From Ardenticatenaceae bacterium (GTDB lineage Bacteria > Chloroflexota > Anaerolineae > Promineifilales > Promineifilaceae), in assembly GCA_020634495.1 (NCBI GenBank), contig JACKBR010000101.1, positions 1-8,060 on the forward strand: 8,060 nucleotides of DNA. The letters are read 5' to 3'. Numbering within the stretch: the first letter of the stretch is position 1; every line of letters begins with the position of its first letter. Below, piece by piece: positions 6,542 to 8,060 of the stretch. Position numbers and translations under genes: made by a program. The notes beneath the pieces are model-generated. The model was not told the DNA's origin and made no database searches. It saw only the letters and a list, made by a program, of their open reading frames with translations.

Positions 6542-7983
6542 CCATTTAACGTTCGGGCAATGGCCCATTCATAAAGCTGCTCGTATCCACTGGCCGAGCG
6601 CTGCCAGGAATAATCAGACATCATGCCTTTTTTCTGGATGGCCTGCCAGCGTGGTTTGTCTACATTGTACACGTAGATGGCGCGCTGGAGGGCTTGCCAG
6701 AAGGCGTCGGCATTGTAATCATGAAACAGAAAGCCCGTTTCACCGTCCTCAACGGTGTCGGCCAGGCCACCCGTAGCCCGCACGACGGGCACGCTGCCGT
6801 AACGCATGGCGATGAGCTGCCCCAGGCCACATGGCTCGAACAGCGAAGGCATGAGGAACATATCGCTGCCTGCGTAAATGAGTGGGGCAAAGTTGGCATC
6901 GTAGCTCAGATAGGCGGTCATCTTTTCGGGGTGGTAGGCGGCCAGCCGGGCAAACATCTCTTCGTAGGCAGGGTCGCCCGTGCCCAGCACAATAAATTGG
7001 GCGTCACCAGAAAAACCGTTCATGAGCAGATGGATAACATGCCCGGTAATGTCCAATCCTTTTTGCCAATCCAGCCGGGAAACCATAGCCACCAGGGGGA
7101 TATTGTCTCGCTGAGGCAAATTGGCGCGTGATTGCAGGGCGTGGCGGTTGTGCAGTCGTTTTTTCAGGTGTTCCGCGTCGAAATGGCTGGCTAAACGGCC
7201 GTCTGCCACCGGGTCCCATTCATCATAATCTAGCCCATTCAAAATGCCGTGGACATCAAAATGGCGATGGCGCAGCAGCTTATCCAGCCCAGCACCGCCC
7301 GCAGGCGTCATGATCTCTTGCGCATAAGTTGGGCTAACGGTGTTGATCATGGTGGCATGGTAAATGCCCCGCGCCATGAAGTTCACTTCGTCGTACCCTT
7401 CTTCAGCCAGGGCATGTGTTTGTAGGCCAAGGTAATCAAAAATACGCCAATTGGTTTTGCCCTGATGGGCTAAATTGTGAATGGTAAATACGGAGGCAAT
7501 ACCGCGAAAATGTTCAGAGCCCTGTCCGGCAGTGGAAAGCCAGGTAAGGGCCGGGGCCGTGTGCCAATCGTGAGCATGAACAATGTCTGGCTTCCAATCT
7601 AGCGCCAGGGTAAGTTCCAAGGCCGCGCGGCTAAAAAAGGCAAAGCGGTAGGCGTCATCGCCATAGCCGTACAGGCTGGGACGGTTGAATAAATTCCCCT
7701 CGGCAATGAAGTAAATGGGAACCTCACTGTTGGGCAGCGTGCCTTGGAAAACACCAGCAAGGAGTTGCCCAACGCCAGTTGGCACGGTTAGGGCACCGGC
7801 CATGGGGGTAACGCCTGGGAAGCCAGCCTCAATTTTTTGGTAAGCGGGCATGACTACCCGTACCTCATGGCCCAGGTCGTGCAGGGCTTTGGGCAGCGAG
7901 CCGCCCACGTCACCCAACCCGCCAGTTTTGGCAAAGGGAGCAACCTCGGCGCTTAGAAACAGAATCTTTAGTTTATCGGACAT
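6538..7983 (-). CDS. glgA: Glycogen synthase (GT5)
   Basis: 481-aa cytoplasmic glucosyltransferase adding glucose, usually from ADP-glucose, to the non-reducing end of alpha-1,4-glucan. It is full length for bacterial GlgA (about 477 aa). Numbering from the ATG at 7983: the N-terminal nucleotide-sugar loop KTGGLGDV begins at K19; AHDWHTAPAL has H138; TIHNLAHQG is near 168; the C-terminal GT-B domain has VSRLDWQKGLD with R303 and K308; and the signature PSLFEPCGLGQLIAMRYG has E383, then VVRATGGLADTV. All expected substrate residues are present. The start is set by AAAGG (7995-7991) with a 7-nt spacer; a TTG directly before it at 7986 would add one residue. malQ follows in the same direction after 91 bp, suggesting a glycogen operon. 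One ACGGCCGT site at 7195-7202 is read as Asp-Gly-Arg. Confidence 0.98.
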   Translation of the reverse strand: MSDKLKILFLSAEVAPFAKTGGLGDVGGSLPKALHDLGHEVRVVMPAYQKIEAGFPGVTPMAGALTVPTGVGQLLAGVFQGTLPNSEVPIYFIAEGNLFNRPSLYGYGDDAYRFAFFSRAALELTLALDWKPDIVHAHDWHTAPALTWLSTAGQGSEHFRGIASVFTIHNLAHQGKTNWRIFDYLGLQTHALAEEGYDEVNFMARGIYHATMINTVSPTYAQEIMTPAGGAGLDKLLRHRHFDVHGILNGLDYDEWDPVADGRLASHFDAEHLKKRLHNRHALQSRANLPQRDNIPLVAMVSRLDWQKGLDITGHVIHLLMNGFSGDAQFIVLGTGDPAYEEMFARLAAYHPEKMTAYLSYDANFAPLIYAGSDMFLMPSLFEPCGLGQLIAMRYGSVPVVRATGGLADTVEDGETGFLFHDYNADAFWQALQRAIYVYNVDKPRWQAIQKKGMMSDYSWQRSASGYEQLYEWAIARTLNG

Positions 7984-8039
7984 CAAATGGCCTTTATCAA
8001 TTTTCTTCCAAAAATAGTCAGCCGCTATTTTCCCTGATT

Positions 8040-8054
8040 TTGAACATTGTTCAA
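8040..8054. promoter_or_regulatory. Inverted repeat TTGAAC-att-GTTCAA upstream of glgA, candidate operator
   Basis: A perfect 6-3-6 inverted repeat lies about 57-71 bp before the glgA ATG. The minus-strand half reads TTGAAC and could itself serve as a -35, but the matching -10 region (AAAATA near 8031-8026) is poor. Symmetry, size and position suit a dimeric regulator controlling the glycogen genes. The window ends just beyond it, so upstream context is missing. Confidence 0.35.
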
Positions 8055-8060
8055 CTGGTT

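Larger units (their letters stand above)
183..7202. repeat. Highly iterated palindrome ACGGCCGT, ten copies (HIP1-like)
   Basis: Exact copies start at 183, 744, 1002, 3073, 4492, 4953, 5107, 5491, 6184 and 7195. Five are the full ten-base palindrome AACGGCCGTT (182, 743, 1001, 5490, 6183), and nine of ten have A before the core. Equal base use predicts about 0.12 copies of an 8-mer in this length. Only four other CGGCCG cores exist (208, 1503, 4751, 5509), so the A...T flanks are selected or copied rather than a side effect of GC content. The copies lie within unrelated genes, one in the kinase leader and one in the 35-codon ORF. The pattern resembles HIP1 of cyanobacteria; the motif's role here is unknown. 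Confidence 0.9.

Noticed and set aside
183..7202. CRISPR array from the repeated 8-10-mer
   Set aside because: The copies are irregularly spaced by hundreds of bases, lie inside coding genes and are far shorter than CRISPR repeats.

Overview
The window holds a compact, entirely minus-strand gene set. It looks like a free-living bacterium with an outer-surface lipoprotein system and glycogen metabolism. The GlgA, MalQ and DUF433 sequences, and a genome-style saturation with one 8-bp palindrome, make me think of a Chloroflexota (Anaerolineae-like) chromosome. That assignment is inference; no rRNA or marker gene is present. I see no tRNA, rRNA, CRISPR array, transposase or integrase.

Layout, following minus-strand transcription (right to left): glgA (glycogen synthase, 7983-6538), then a 91-bp spacer with an 11-bp perfect hairpin and 8-bp tandem repeats, then malQ (4-alpha-glucanotransferase, 6446-4926), then a small DUF433 antitoxin-like gene (4870-4550). 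The DUF433 gene is followed, with a one-base stop/start overlap, by a 35-codon ORF of unknown nature (4550-4443). Next comes a broken fragment that repeats the malQ C-terminal coding region (about 4435-4356), then a promoter-bearing spacer. The last two genes are a sugar-type periplasmic-binding lipoprotein (4072-3101) and a large hybrid histidine kinase with two receiver domains (3043-128).

The right half is a glycogen/maltodextrin module: GlgA extends alpha-1,4-glucan and MalQ reshuffles maltodextrins. The left half looks like a signalling pair: a lipid-anchored sugar-binding protein next to a dCACHE-HAMP-kinase-REC-REC protein with no permease between them. This recalls LuxP/LuxQ-type or other binding-protein-assisted sensors.

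Three things go beyond ordinary annotation. (1) The palindrome ACGGCCGT occurs ten times in 8 kb (about 0.12 expected at equal base use), mostly as AACGGCCGTT and mostly read in one codon phase as Thr-Ala-Val. It behaves like a HIP1-type highly iterated palindrome. (2) A diverged direct repeat of the malQ 3' coding region brackets the DUF433 cassette. (3) An 8-bp unit GTAATTRR is tandemly repeated exactly over the stop codons of both glycogen genes.
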